A stretch of 64,000 bases of DNA, from contig JAGVSM010000182.1 in assembly GCA_022494885.1 (NCBI GenBank), forward strand, positions 1-64,000, in the 5' to 3' direction. The position numbers and the translations under genes were made by a program. Shown here in pieces: positions 55,381-64,000 of the stretch; the first letter of the stretch is position 1; each line of letters opens with the position of its first letter. The stretch is from Micrasema longulum. Taxonomy: Eukaryota; Arthropoda; Insecta; Trichoptera; Brachycentridae. The notes under the pieces were generated by a model. It did not search any database. It was not told the origin of the DNA and saw only the letters and a program-made list of their open reading frames with translations.

Positions 55381-55701
55381 TGCAGGTTGAGGGCTGGAGC
55401 TCCTACCCCATTTGAAGATTGACAGAAGACCCGATGTTGGTGTTCCAAAGTGTAATTATTACATGGCGAATAAATAAACGGAACTTTTACGGAACACGAG
55501 AGTAATGGCGATGATGATTTGAAGTGACTGCACTTGGACTATATGCTGGAACTGAGTGACCGCGTTTAGCTGACTTGATTGGGCTGACTCTTTGGGCAGA
55601 CTGATTGACTGACTTACGCTACCACGCCCTGTGGTCTCTTTATTGACCGCGTTCCTTTGTTCTTCATGTCTCCATAGTAGAAATGAAGTAAATGTACTGC
55701 A
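55381..55701 (-). mobile_element. Long terminal repeat, copy 2
   Basis: Shares with 48812-49083, in order: GGTTGAGGG, GACAGAAGAC, GAATAAATAAA region, GTAATGGCGATGATGA, AACTGAGTGAC, CCCTGTGGTC, GCGTTCCTTTGTT and CTCCATAGTAG. Ends are TGCAG...CTGCA. It is ~50 bp longer because of a local GACTGATTGACTGACT expansion (about 55575-55615). The flank beyond 55701 also resembles the one beyond 49083. Confidence 0.7.
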
Positions 55702-55704
55702 GGA

Positions 55705-56610
55705 CGTTGCTCTTATGTAGACGGACGTTTTATGTGCAATACTATTAGTCTTGCAGAATATGTTGTATTGTATTGTGTGTTATCGATCAATGAACCATGA
55801 CTTCCACAGATGTATTCCTTCATTTTTCAGTTCTGAGAAATACTTCGACCTGGATGCACATCGGTTTTAATTGTGATATTTATGAAGAACATAAGGTGGG
55901 ATGTCAAACTGTTCAAGTATGATAAATTAAATACCTAGCATCAGTGGCCCGCCAGTTTGTGTCTTGGGCCTTAAAAAACATACTGCATAAGTTCACAACA
56001 TTTTTATAAAGGTCAAATTTTATTGCTCTCCTCATTTTTTGGCATTTAATAGGACTATAAAATTAGACCCTTTTGTAAATGGCCACTAAAGTACCTACGA
56101 AAATTGGGGTTCAAGTACCTTCATTTTTTTCAGTTTTAATGAAACAGTTTCGTAAAACTTTTATTTTTCTAATTACTAGAATTACATTTCAAATTTTATG
56201 TAGAGTATAATTTTTACCTGAAAAATAACATCTCAAGGGAGAATCGTGTCCTTTAATAAATATTGTTTAATGTTTGATATAAAAACTGTAGCGAGATGAA
56301 AACATAATTTTATTTATATTTTGTTTTGGTTTGAAAAATTTTGCTACGACTCAATTTAGCTTATATTGTTAAAACAACCGTAGAGTATCAAATAAATGTT
56401 GTAGAATAATAAGAATTACGAGTAAAGATAATATAATCGTTAACAAAATAAATTATAAAATTTAAAGAGCAAGGAATAACAAAAATTATGTTTTTTTAAA
56501 AATAAAAACAGTGATACATTTTACTCGTTAAGATTTCGTTATTAATTATTCATAACCATTATCTCACTTTAATCAGAATTCAATGGAACATAGGGTACTA
56601 CATTGGAACA
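55705..56610. other. No gene supported
   Basis: AT-rich, no frames of interest. Confidence 0.5.
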
Positions 56611-56619
56611 CAAAATGCA

Positions 56620-56720
56620 GCGCACTTCGATTATTTGTTACATGCAGGTAAGATGATCAATCTTGAACTCGAGGTGCCAGTCCAGGGACAGTGAATATTG
56701 AAGTGCTGGACTAATTTAAT
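56620..56720 (-). repeat. SINE S2 distal part
   Basis: GTTACATGCAGGTAAGATGA and TGCCAGTCCAGGGACAGTGA match the reverse of 60245-60300. Confidence 0.6.
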
Positions 56721-56997
56721 AGCAAATATTTCACGTAAGCGGTACCGAAATTTAACCCGAAGCTTCGAGTATGGTAAGTGAAAGCATCTACACAGGGTGA
56801 ACTTATCAGTTCTAGAGTTATGGTTTGGTACCCCCCGACATACACATCTGAGCCATTATTCCAATTATTCAAGATCCTCGATGTCAGAAAAATTTACATC
56901 AAAGAATTATTGACAATTTTCTGGTCAGGTGGCTTCGGAAATAGATTCTAATAGAATGCCCGTACGCGTAACTTAAATTACTCAATACCTCGGTACA

Positions 56998-57023
56998 TTG
57001 TACGGGTTCGAGAACCCGTACAA
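56998..57023. other. Perfect palindromic hairpin, 12-bp arms
   Basis: TTGTACGGGTTC, spacer GA, GAACCCGTACAA: 24 of 26 bases pair. Surrounding 56730-57130 is unusually GC-balanced for the window and has other short inverted words (GAAGCTTC, GTACATTGTAC). Confidence 0.95.
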
Positions 57024-57303
57024 CGTTTGCTCAACACGTAGCTCCGAAAGTGTTCAACGTCTTGGATGAACATATGAAGTTCTCCAAAATAAAGTCCATG
57101 TTTAAGATGAACATCAATAACCGGATTTTATCGAAGGGAAACCCTGCTATATGTTTGTTTATTATTTTTTATATATTTCGTTTTCAAAAAAGACTTGATT
57201 AACTTGTATTTAATTTTTTTTAAACTTTTATTTTATTGATATTTTTAAGATTTTTTTAAAAAAAAATATTTTATGTAAACATTTATTATATTATGTTACA
57301 AAA

Positions 57304-57630
57304 ATGTTTAAAGAGAGAAATCCCTGCAAAAAAACTGCTTCTGCAGTTTGGCGGGAATTTAAAAAAAAAATTGTTTTGAATTTAAAAAAGAAAAAAATAA
57401 AAAATAAAAAAAATAAAAAATATGAGATTGCTGCGGGAATGTTTCATATATTTATGACTTTTTTTTTCTTTACTCTTCTGTTTTCTAGATTATGCATCAC
57501 ACTTTATTTAACATCTTTAATTTTTTTCCTATTATTAAATGTAATTTTTTGGACTGCCATTCCTAATATTTTTATTGTATTATATTATATAATATTACTT
57601 TTACCCGCAACATCTCTCCCGTGGTATTAG
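57304..57630 (+). CDS. Unrecognised 108-codon ORF, probably fortuitous
   Basis: ATG in an A-rich context (ACAAAAATG). The predicted protein has a Lys-rich stretch at residues ~20-43 and then two to three very hydrophobic segments (about 50-105). Composition follows the local A- and T-runs, so the charge and membrane pattern may be trivial. No domain recognised and no neighbouring gene. Confidence 0.12.
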   Translation: MFKERNPCKKTASAVWREFKKKIVLNLKKKKIKNKKNKKYEIAAGMFHIFMTFFFFTLLFSRLCITLYLTSLIFFLLLNVIFWTAIPNIFIVLYYIILLLPATSLPWY

Positions 57631-57659
57631 GGAGTAATTAGTTTTGTCACTTGGATATT

Positions 57660-57885
57660 TTGTTCGGAAAAAAAAGTAGCCTGTATCGATTACCGGTCCC
57701 CCAACAATTGCTGTTCAAATATAAATTCATTTTTCCACTAAGAATGCATTTTTCCGCTAAGCGTTTTTGTATCCCGTGGGAGTGATATTTTTGGGATAAA
57801 AAATAGCTTATGACATTTGTCAGCTCTCCGGCTATCCCTACGCAAAATATCGCGTTGACCAATCGCTGCATTAGTATAGTTATTT
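57660..57885 (+). repeat. Interspersed noncoding repeat of lepidopteran type
   Basis: TCCCGTGGGAGTGATATTTT, GGGATAAAAAATAGCTTATG, TATCCCTACGCAAAATATCG and GTTGACCAATCGCTGCA follow the order of a noncoding repeat I associate with moth and butterfly genomes (CGTGGGA...GGGATAAAAAGTAGCCTATG...GGTTNAGCGGTT). CATTTTTCCACTAAG / CATTTTTCCGCTAAG is a local duplication. Confidence 0.45.
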
Positions 57886-58024
57886 ACTATTTTTTTCTTG
57901 TTAATTATTATAGCTTACCAAGTACACAGCCTAAAATATCATATTTAGTTCATGTATATAATAAAGTGCATATTATATAGAATTCAACTGAATTTTAAAT
58001 TAATAAATCTACTCCCGGAAGTGT

Positions 58025-58325
58025 GAGCTGATACTGTTTGTACCAAAGAGCTACTCAGAACTGCTAAAATGAAGATCTAAAGGTCCATTACTGGAAAAAC
58101 GCTCCGAGACTGAATCCTTAATAATAACATTAGAGACACGTGTGAAACGATGGAGCAGATCTAGATGAAGATACTGCAGGGACTTTGTAGACAGAATAAG
58201 CAGCGACAGACATGTGTACACTGTAGTCAATGAAATCCCATCTGGACAACGTCTGCCTGGAAGATCACCCAATAGATGAAGGAACAGTTGAACCTCATGG
58301 TCTCAAAAAAACAACTACTTTTCTT
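58025..58325 (+). pseudogene. LINE C-terminal relic (RTE-like tail)
   Basis: One frame gives VKRWSRSR, a stop, RYCRDFVDRISSDRHVYTVV and NEIPSGQRLPGRSPN, matching the WxGHVxRMxxDRxxxxVxxxxPxGxRxxGRPxxRW layout of non-LTR RT tails. The W-GH core has decayed. Weak but consistent. Confidence 0.45.
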
Positions 58326-58329
58326 TAAC

Positions 58330-59635
58330 ACGGATCTTAGTATCTCTTACAAGATGAAAAAGAAAAATCTACACCCGATTTTCATTTCTGGTGATTTTTC
58401 TCATAAAAATTTCATATTCATTTTATATTTTTAACTGCTGCATTATGTAAAGATCAAATATGCAAAAACAAGTATAAATACTATATTAAAAACATATTGC
58501 AATACAACACATGTGTAAGTAAATCCCAGCGCGACGTAGAAATATTTTAAAATTCGTAAAATATACTCGGAATCCTTTCTTCTGCGGGGTAAAATACGAA
58601 TGTTATACACGGCTTTTCCTAAAGTTTTCGCATTAACCCAACAAAGGCTGTTCACGCACAAATAAATTTTAAAGGTTTAATTCACAGCTGTTTTATTTTC
58701 GCTTTAAATAAATTCCTTTTTGACCAAAAAATGTAATAAGGGAAAAATGTGTATAGTATCGTGAATACATTAGTTTTTGAGAATACATTTTACATGAAAA
58801 GTTATCAAACATACTCGTAGAGTGGTTATGTGAAAATTGTGTAGCTACTAATTTATTGATTTTTCGAAGCATTAATATTGTACATAAATATATATGATTT
58901 TTATGATAAAAATGTTTCATTTTTATAACAATACTTTTTACTTTTTTGGGGTTCGAACTGTCAGTAGGGTCGCAGTAAGTTACATCTTGCTGGAGGATGT
59001 GATTCTATAAAATGCTGCAAACGCCCAGTTGCATTCCATCGGCAACACTGTCTTTCCTCTTCAAAATTTTAAACAATTTTATCGATAGTCCATATCTCTT
59101 GGAGCGTATTTCAATCAATTGTCCCGTAAAGTGAACACGACAAGTCAATTCTTTTAATAATTCATTGCCCAAAAAAAGATATGTATAAAACTCGTTTATT
59201 TATTGTAGCTGCTCCAAATTTAATTTACTTTGTCCCCATTTAGATATTTTTAATACAAAATTTTGTGACTTCAAAAAAAGCTTTTTGAAACACAGTAAAA
59301 TAAATCATTTGTCAGTGTGTAATAAGTTTATGTTCCTTTAATTATGTTTATTTTATTATAATATCAAAATTTTGAATTGGTCAACTATATTATGAAAATT
59401 CCTCTCCTTCACTCCTCCACTCTATTTCCCACCCCTAACCTTCTTAAGAGCTCTTTTTTTTCTCATGTCTTTTATAATATATTATTTTTCTCTTTACTGT
59501 GTAACGTGTTCTCTCATTATATTTGTGAAAAACTTTAATTGGATGTATGTACTATTTTTTATATTTTGTATTCTTCTTATATAACAACTGTTGTATTTTC
59601 TTAATAAATAAAAATAAAAAAAACACGACTGACTA
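58330..59635. other. No gene supported
   Basis: A possible LINE 3' tail ends at 59600-59625 (TTAATAAATAAAAATAAAAA). No coding landmark. Confidence 0.4.
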
Positions 59636-59639
59636 GTCC

Positions 59640-59965
59640 AACTTGTTAGCGTCCATGTAGCAAACCCTGGGTGATGGGATCACACTCATAACTGTGTGAT
59701 CACAGCAGATAACAAGAGAATGAAAGGTGAGTTTTTGGCGCCTCAAAACCAAAACCAACCAGCTAAGGGAAGGTAACCCCGACAGAAAAATCCACCAGAG
59801 AAGGCAACGGGAAACCACTCTGGTCGTTTTTTCCCAGGAATCGCTACGGCGAGTACATCAATAAGCAGTCGTCCTGGCTGCGAAATATAAAAGTAGCGCA
59901 GGACAAATACATATGCTTTCGCTGTAGAGATCGCCAACGTCGGGGGGACCCGGCAAGGCACTAGA
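59640..59965 (+). repeat. LINE untranslated/linker-like module
   Basis: AGAGAAGGCAACGGGAAACC, ACTCTGGTCGTTTTTTCCCA and GGAATCGCTACGGCGAGTAC resemble the AAGGCAAxGGxAAxCCACTC...CCTGGAA(T)C block known from RTE/BovB retroelements. No ORF. Family link is inference. Confidence 0.4.
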
Positions 59966-60024
59966 AGAAAATTAATTTTAGACTGTGCCTGGTCTTTTTT
60001 TGTCTTTTCGAGTGGAATAATAAA

Positions 60025-60345
60025 ACAGTTCTGTGTGTGAAAAAGAATCAGAATCGACTAGATGGCTGCTCACGGGTAAAAATCTTGAAAAAGAAAATTG
60101 AGTGGAGAAATGTCCGCTTCGTCGTGTAGTAGTTGGCGCATTTCCCTACCATGATTATATTCCGGGGTTCGATTTTCGGTAAAGTTGACATAAAATATTT
60201 GTTATGTAGGTGGTTTCCCACTCAAGTATTGTATTGTCCCTGGACTGACACCTGAAACGTAAGACTGATCACCTTACTTTCCTGTAACTGATTATCGAGA
60301 TTGGCGGAATTTGATTGATGATGGCGATTTAGAGTGAGCCACAAA
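60025..60345 (+). mobile_element. SINE S2, fullest copy
   Basis: Head CAGTTCTGTGTGTGAAAAAG, CACGGGTAAAAATCTTG, GAGTGGAGAAATGTCCGC; tRNA-like TCGTGTAGTAGTTGGCGCAT (A-box side) and CGGGGTTCGATTTTCGG (B box); then GTTGACATAAAATATTTG, GTGGTTTCCCACTCAAGTAT, GTCCCTGGACTGACACCTGA, AAGACTGATCACCTTACTTT and TTGATGATGGCGA. At least ten other fragments in the window belong to it. Confidence 0.8.
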
Positions 60346-60639
60346 ATTTAAGTGCATTTATTTTTTATGTCAGTTCTACGCGACTTTTAAGAGATTTAGA
60401 TTTTAAATCCCCAAAAAGGTCTCACTTACTCAAAACATTGCCAGTTCAAGGAACATTGTGGCGTTGGATTATTTTAGATCAGTATAATGAATAAGATGGA
60501 TATGTTCTCATCATTACTATGGCCGCATCATCTGCATGGCATGTGATGTTAATGACCTTATCTCCCTTAGTAGATTCACAACTTTTTTATTCTTAAAGGA
60601 GTTTTTTTATATATATTTATTCTGCTTGTGTAGGAAAAG

Positions 60640-60865
60640 ATTTTTGGCAATATATTGTTGTGCTATATTTATGTAGTTATAAAGGTGCTAAACTTGCTTT
60701 GTTTCTTTGTTGTTCTCAATATGTGTTATTTTCTAGATGTTAATATTATTTATATCTCGAATTGAGTTGTTGTAACTCCTGGGAATGTAGTTCAACGTAT
60801 TTTACTTGTAAAATACTTTGTGTTATATGATTTATGAATAAAATAAAAAATAAAAAAATATCTTT
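60640..60865 (+). repeat. LINE 3' UTR, second copy
   Basis: ATATATTGTTGTGCTATATT, AAAGGTGCTAAACTTGCTTT, CGAATTGAGTTGTTGTAACT and an A-rich tail parallel 27120-27330. Confidence 0.75.
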
Positions 60866-61020
60866 AAAATTTATTAAACTCGTAATCATAATACTCACTT
60901 TACTTATAATTATAATTGTGATCGCTGAAATTACTAATAAATATGCGATAAAAATTTAATTACATTAAACTTTATATTTTCTTTATATATTGTTTTTATA
61001 TATTATCAATAATTAAGGAT

Positions 61021-61608
61021 TAAGATTTAATTATCAATAAAACTTTTTGGTTCAGTTTTACTTTATTTAATTTTGATCATTAGATATTTTAATATTTGTG
61101 AGTTCGAGCCTCCGATATCATAATTGTTATTTTATTTATCTGCAAGAAAAATAATATTATCCAAATAGTACAAAAATATAATATTAATGTATGTTTCTTA
61201 AAAATATGTTATCTTCCCTATCACAAAATCAAAGTATTGTGCTAACTAAACTCTACTAAAAAGTGTATTTCTCACTCTGTTACTTTTTCCATGTGTTCTT
61301 TTCTTACCCTTTAAATAATAAGAATTATAAAAAATACTAGGACTTAATCCTAATTTCGGTCTAAAACTTTCCGAAAAATGAACAGTTTTTTGCAAATCCA
61401 GATATTTATGTTGTCTGTCTCTTAATAAAATACTTATGTGATCTTTTTATACCCAAACCTTGTAACAAATATTATTAAAGTTCAAAATGTTGTAAACAAT
61501 TTACCAGTCCAGAAGATGCCTTCTTAAGCGAAAGCGCTCGTTGGTCAAAAAGTTAATAAAGTGAACTAAACCAAGAAGTTTTATTGATAATATTATTTAT
61601 AATTATAT
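61021..61608. mobile_element. Element with inverted ends, repeat R3 (Penelope-like?)
   Basis: 61023-61075 (ATTATCAATAAAACTTTTTG, GTTCAGTTTTACTTTATTTA) is the inverted copy of 61555-61600 (AAGTGAACTAAACCAAGAAG, TTTTATTGATAATATTATTT). Near the right end lies CAGAAGA...GAAAGCGCTCGTTGGTC (61510-61547), a hammerhead-like pair with one core change. Inverted pseudo-LTRs and such motifs fit Penelope-like elements, but no coding part is recognised between. Confidence 0.55.
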
Positions 61609-61810
61609 TTTCTATTTAATCCCTATTTTCCTCAGATTTAATAAAGGATTTAACAAGATTCAACCAAGAGTATTATTTCATGTAGTATATTTTTTAATTT
61701 GATGTATGTGTATGTATATTGTAATATGTGTTTATGTTAAAAAAAATAATTAATTGAGTATATATAGGTCTAATTGTTTTTTACTTTGACTGAAATTGTT
61801 GAAGATTTGT

Positions 61811-61985
61811 GTTTAACCACTTTCTTTTTTCTACCGACCGGTTTCAAAGCTACACAAGCTTGTTTATCAAAATAATATTTTGATTTCTCTGTAAAAATAA
61901 AATAGGATAGAATAGTTAAGTATATCTTGATAAAAAATCTTGTGTAGCTTTAAAACCGGACTGTAGAAAAAAAAGTGTTTAATTA
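61811..61985. mobile_element. Long hairpin element, ~58-bp arms
   Basis: TTTCTTTTTTCTACCGACCG, GTTTCAAAGCTACACAAGCT and TGTTTATCAA on the left pair with TTGATAAAAAATCTTGTGTA, GCTTTAAAACCGGACTGTAG and AAAAAAAAGTG on the right; loop 61871-61926. The ACACAAG...GAAACCGG(T)CGGTAGAAAAAAG wording resembles Penelope-like pseudo-LTR ends. Confidence 0.7.
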
Positions 61986-61989
61986 CAAA

Positions 61990-62635
61990 GTTGTTTTATA
62001 TTTATTTTATTACAATGAATAACTACAAGGTTTGTGCCCCAAATATAACGTTTATATTTATTTTTAATTAAAATTCATTGTGTTCAGGTAAGTCTCCACC
62101 AACAAGCCATAATTGTACTTACTATTTAAATTTATTTTTATTTATTATTATCTTATATCATCTGTACTCGTATGTTTCAATAAATAAAATAAAATTAATT
62201 AAGTACTTAAAAAACGAAAATTTGTTTAAAAAACCTTTTTACTGGGACTGCAATTTAATGTTCCATTCGTAAAGCGCAAACATTGTACAACGTTTAAGTT
62301 ACAATTTTCAGTAAACTGAAAGTATGAAACCTTGTTTGGGTTGTCAGAATAACGTGATGGCTTCCTCCTTTGGACAAAAGTTTCATCTTCCTTCGGACAT
62401 TTAGTCCTTTACAACGTTTTTGCATTAGATAAGAGCATCCTGTTACGGATTGCCTTTTAAAATGATCCTGGTGAAATTATTCATGACTTGTAATATTCAT
62501 ACAGATTTTTTTCAAAGGTAGTTAAACTTAATATGTAAGTATTATTATATCGTAATTATTTGTTCCTTAAAATATTTTTTATTATTGTCACAGCAAAAAA
62601 GAAATAAATTAATGTGAATGAGAATTCCAATAACG
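61990..62635. other. No gene supported
   Basis: AT-rich; a 64-codon frame at 62078 is unrecognised. Confidence 0.45.
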
Positions 62636-62639
62636 CACC

Positions 62640-62945
62640 TAAAATTCGTTATATAAACAGATTCCAGGACGAGTGCTTTGACTCGATGGTTGCTCTCGGG
62701 TAAAAATCCTGAGAAGAGAAACAATGAAAAGACCCGTGTTCGATTTTTGAGATTATGGACTTTAAATATTAATTTAGGGGTTTATTTTACACAGCAATAT
62801 TGAATATCTCCTAAATTATCACAGCGCAAGACTGATCAAGTAAATAAAATGATCTTGATACGCTGCAATTGTAGTGCTAATGTGCCATATGCACCACTGC
62901 GGATCGGTAAATTATGATGATAATAATGTATTAGTTGACTAGTTA
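62640..62945 (+). mobile_element. SINE S2 copy
   Basis: GATTCCAGGACGAGTGCTTT, GACTCGATGGTTGCTCTCGG, GTAAAAATCCTGAGAAGAG, GCGCAAGACTGATCAAG, GCTGCAATTGTAGTGCTAAT, CATATGCACCACTGCGG and an ATGATGATAATAATG tail. The tRNA-like middle is eroded. Confidence 0.7.
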
Positions 62946-63054
62946 TTTATTTTAAAAATAATATGGTTGTTCAATGATCTCCCGCATGGAAGATTTTCAA
63001 TTGAAAAAAAGGATAAATACTTTATAGAGACTATTAAAATGTAATAAATAAACA

Positions 63055-63375
63055 ACAACCACACTATCATATTGAAAAAGCAAAGACAAACACAGGACAG
63101 TCAAAAATACTACATAATGGACTTAAACACTACAACGACCTACCTTACTACTTGAAAACTTTTACTGGAGTCAAATTTAAAATCAATCTGAAAAAGCACA
63201 TGTTGACTTAACTAACTAGACTAGACGAGACATAAAATGACTAGACAATATTAAATTTCTAATGTAACCCTAACGGGTTTTTTAAAATTGTAAATAATTT
63301 ATTTTTTAAATGTACATAATTTTATGTAAGTGTGTAAAATAAACTAATAAAATTTTAATCCATCGAAAAGTCTTT
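63055..63375 (+). pseudogene. LINE ORF2 C-terminus and 3' UTR
   Basis: The frame gives GQSKILHNGLKHYNDLPYYL, then KTFTGVKFKINLKKHMLT and a stop near 63210. GLKxYNxLPxxxKxxxxxxxFKxxLKxHxL is the standard end of CR1/jockey-type proteins. The 3' UTR is ~150 bp ending in AATAAACTAATAAAATTTTA. Rest of the element missing. Confidence 0.78.
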
Positions 63376-63399
63376 AGTCTTAGTGGGCCTTACTTATTT

Positions 63400-64000
63400 T
63401 ATTTATTTATTCAATTTTACATATGCCTAAGGGGAATTTATAAAAATAATACAGTTAAGTAGAAACATAAAGTAACAATTTTACAAATAAACAATACGTT
63501 TTTTTTTACGTGTAGAAACAGAAAAAAACATTATGCAATTCAAAATCGAAAGTGAAAAAAGAGAAAAAAGAAAAAAATATGGATATAAGAAAAATGTTAC
63601 AAGTAAAAAGCAAATTGTAAATAACTTGTCAAAAATAAAATAAATAAAATTAGATGAACAAAAAAATATTAAAAATAAATAATAAAAGTTTTTTTACAGT
63701 AAGTATATAGAATTATAATGTAAAACATATGGTACACATATTTAAAATATTTGAAAAATTAATTTCAGAAAGAGATAAAGTAACAACAATTCACATTTTT
63801 TATTTGTATTATTATTATTATCAGAGAAGGAAATGCACTAAAAAGAAGAAAAAAAACGATTTTACTAATAAGGTTTAAACAATGCATTTAAGAACGTTTT
63901 AAAATGAATAATTGTCGTATTAAAAATGTCTACATCACAAGTAAATTTGTCGGCTAAGGAATGAAAACGCGGAATTGGATAGTGTCGTGCAAAGTTAGTA
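63400..64000 (-). pseudogene. LINE C-terminus with 3' UTR, running off the window edge
   Basis: The minus frame from 64000 reads TNFARHYPIPRFHSLADKFT, CDVDIFNTTIIHFKTFLNAL and FKPY with a stop near 63874. The R(xx)IPRxxxLxDxxxxDxDIFNxxxxxFKxxxxxL pattern matches the C-terminal end of jockey-like proteins. 63410-63870 is an A/T-rich 3' UTR with a reversed poly-A tail. The RT would lie to the right, outside the window. Confidence 0.75.

Noticed and set aside
1..64000. Bacterial features, operons, CRISPR arrays or phage genes
   Set aside because: No Shine-Dalgarno-ordered ORFs and no regularly spaced repeats; everything recognisable is eukaryotic transposon sequence.

Overview
The window looks like gene-poor, AT-rich nuclear DNA of an arthropod, most likely an insect. 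I find no convincing host protein gene, no rRNA and no functional tRNA gene. Almost everything recognisable is a decayed transposable element. RTE-type reverse transcriptases with the lepidopteran-style WAGH/GRPQKRW tail, a mariner relic, tRNA-derived SINEs, a Penelope-like GIY-YIG ORF and the GGGATAAAAA(G/A)TAGC-type repeat near 57.7 kb all fit an insect, perhaps a moth or butterfly. The order cannot be fixed from this sequence alone.

Layout. 0-10 kb: two 3' ends of one LINE family, a tRNA-SINE, a recurring 'M' module, hammerhead-like motifs, and LINE RT pieces on the + strand. 10-20 kb: an unexplained GC-richer block, a mariner copy split by a LINE, a hAT-like TATCCGG cluster, an R1-type LINE C-terminus cut by a foldback element, and more LINE relics. 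20-34 kb: a dense series of 5'-truncated LINE 3' ends, mostly on the minus strand, with SINE and foldback copies; one foldback copy (33.2-33.5 kb) is an almost pure long hairpin. 34-44 kb: a frameshifted RTE pseudogene, an L2-like end abutting a jockey-like end, M modules, and a Penelope-like C-terminus with a degenerate hammerhead-like 3' motif. 44-57 kb: two well-bounded foldback insertions and a third smaller one, a minisatellite split by that third copy, a MITE, two related LTRs, a pogo/Tigger-like element with TA duplication, two RTE-type LINE ends with microsatellite tails, and a perfect 12-bp-arm palindrome. 57-64 kb: more SINE copies, Penelope-like inverted-repeat elements and LINE ends running off the right edge.

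Nesting gives a relative order. The foldback family (called F1 here) is among the youngest: it interrupts an RTE ORF with a 12-bp target duplication, a 32-bp minisatellite with a matching A-rich duplication, a pogo-like element and an R1-type ORF. The most novel signals are F1 (A arm - B - loop - B' architecture, 12-13 bp duplications, no family I recognise) and the set of hammerhead-like cores spread over at least three sequence families.
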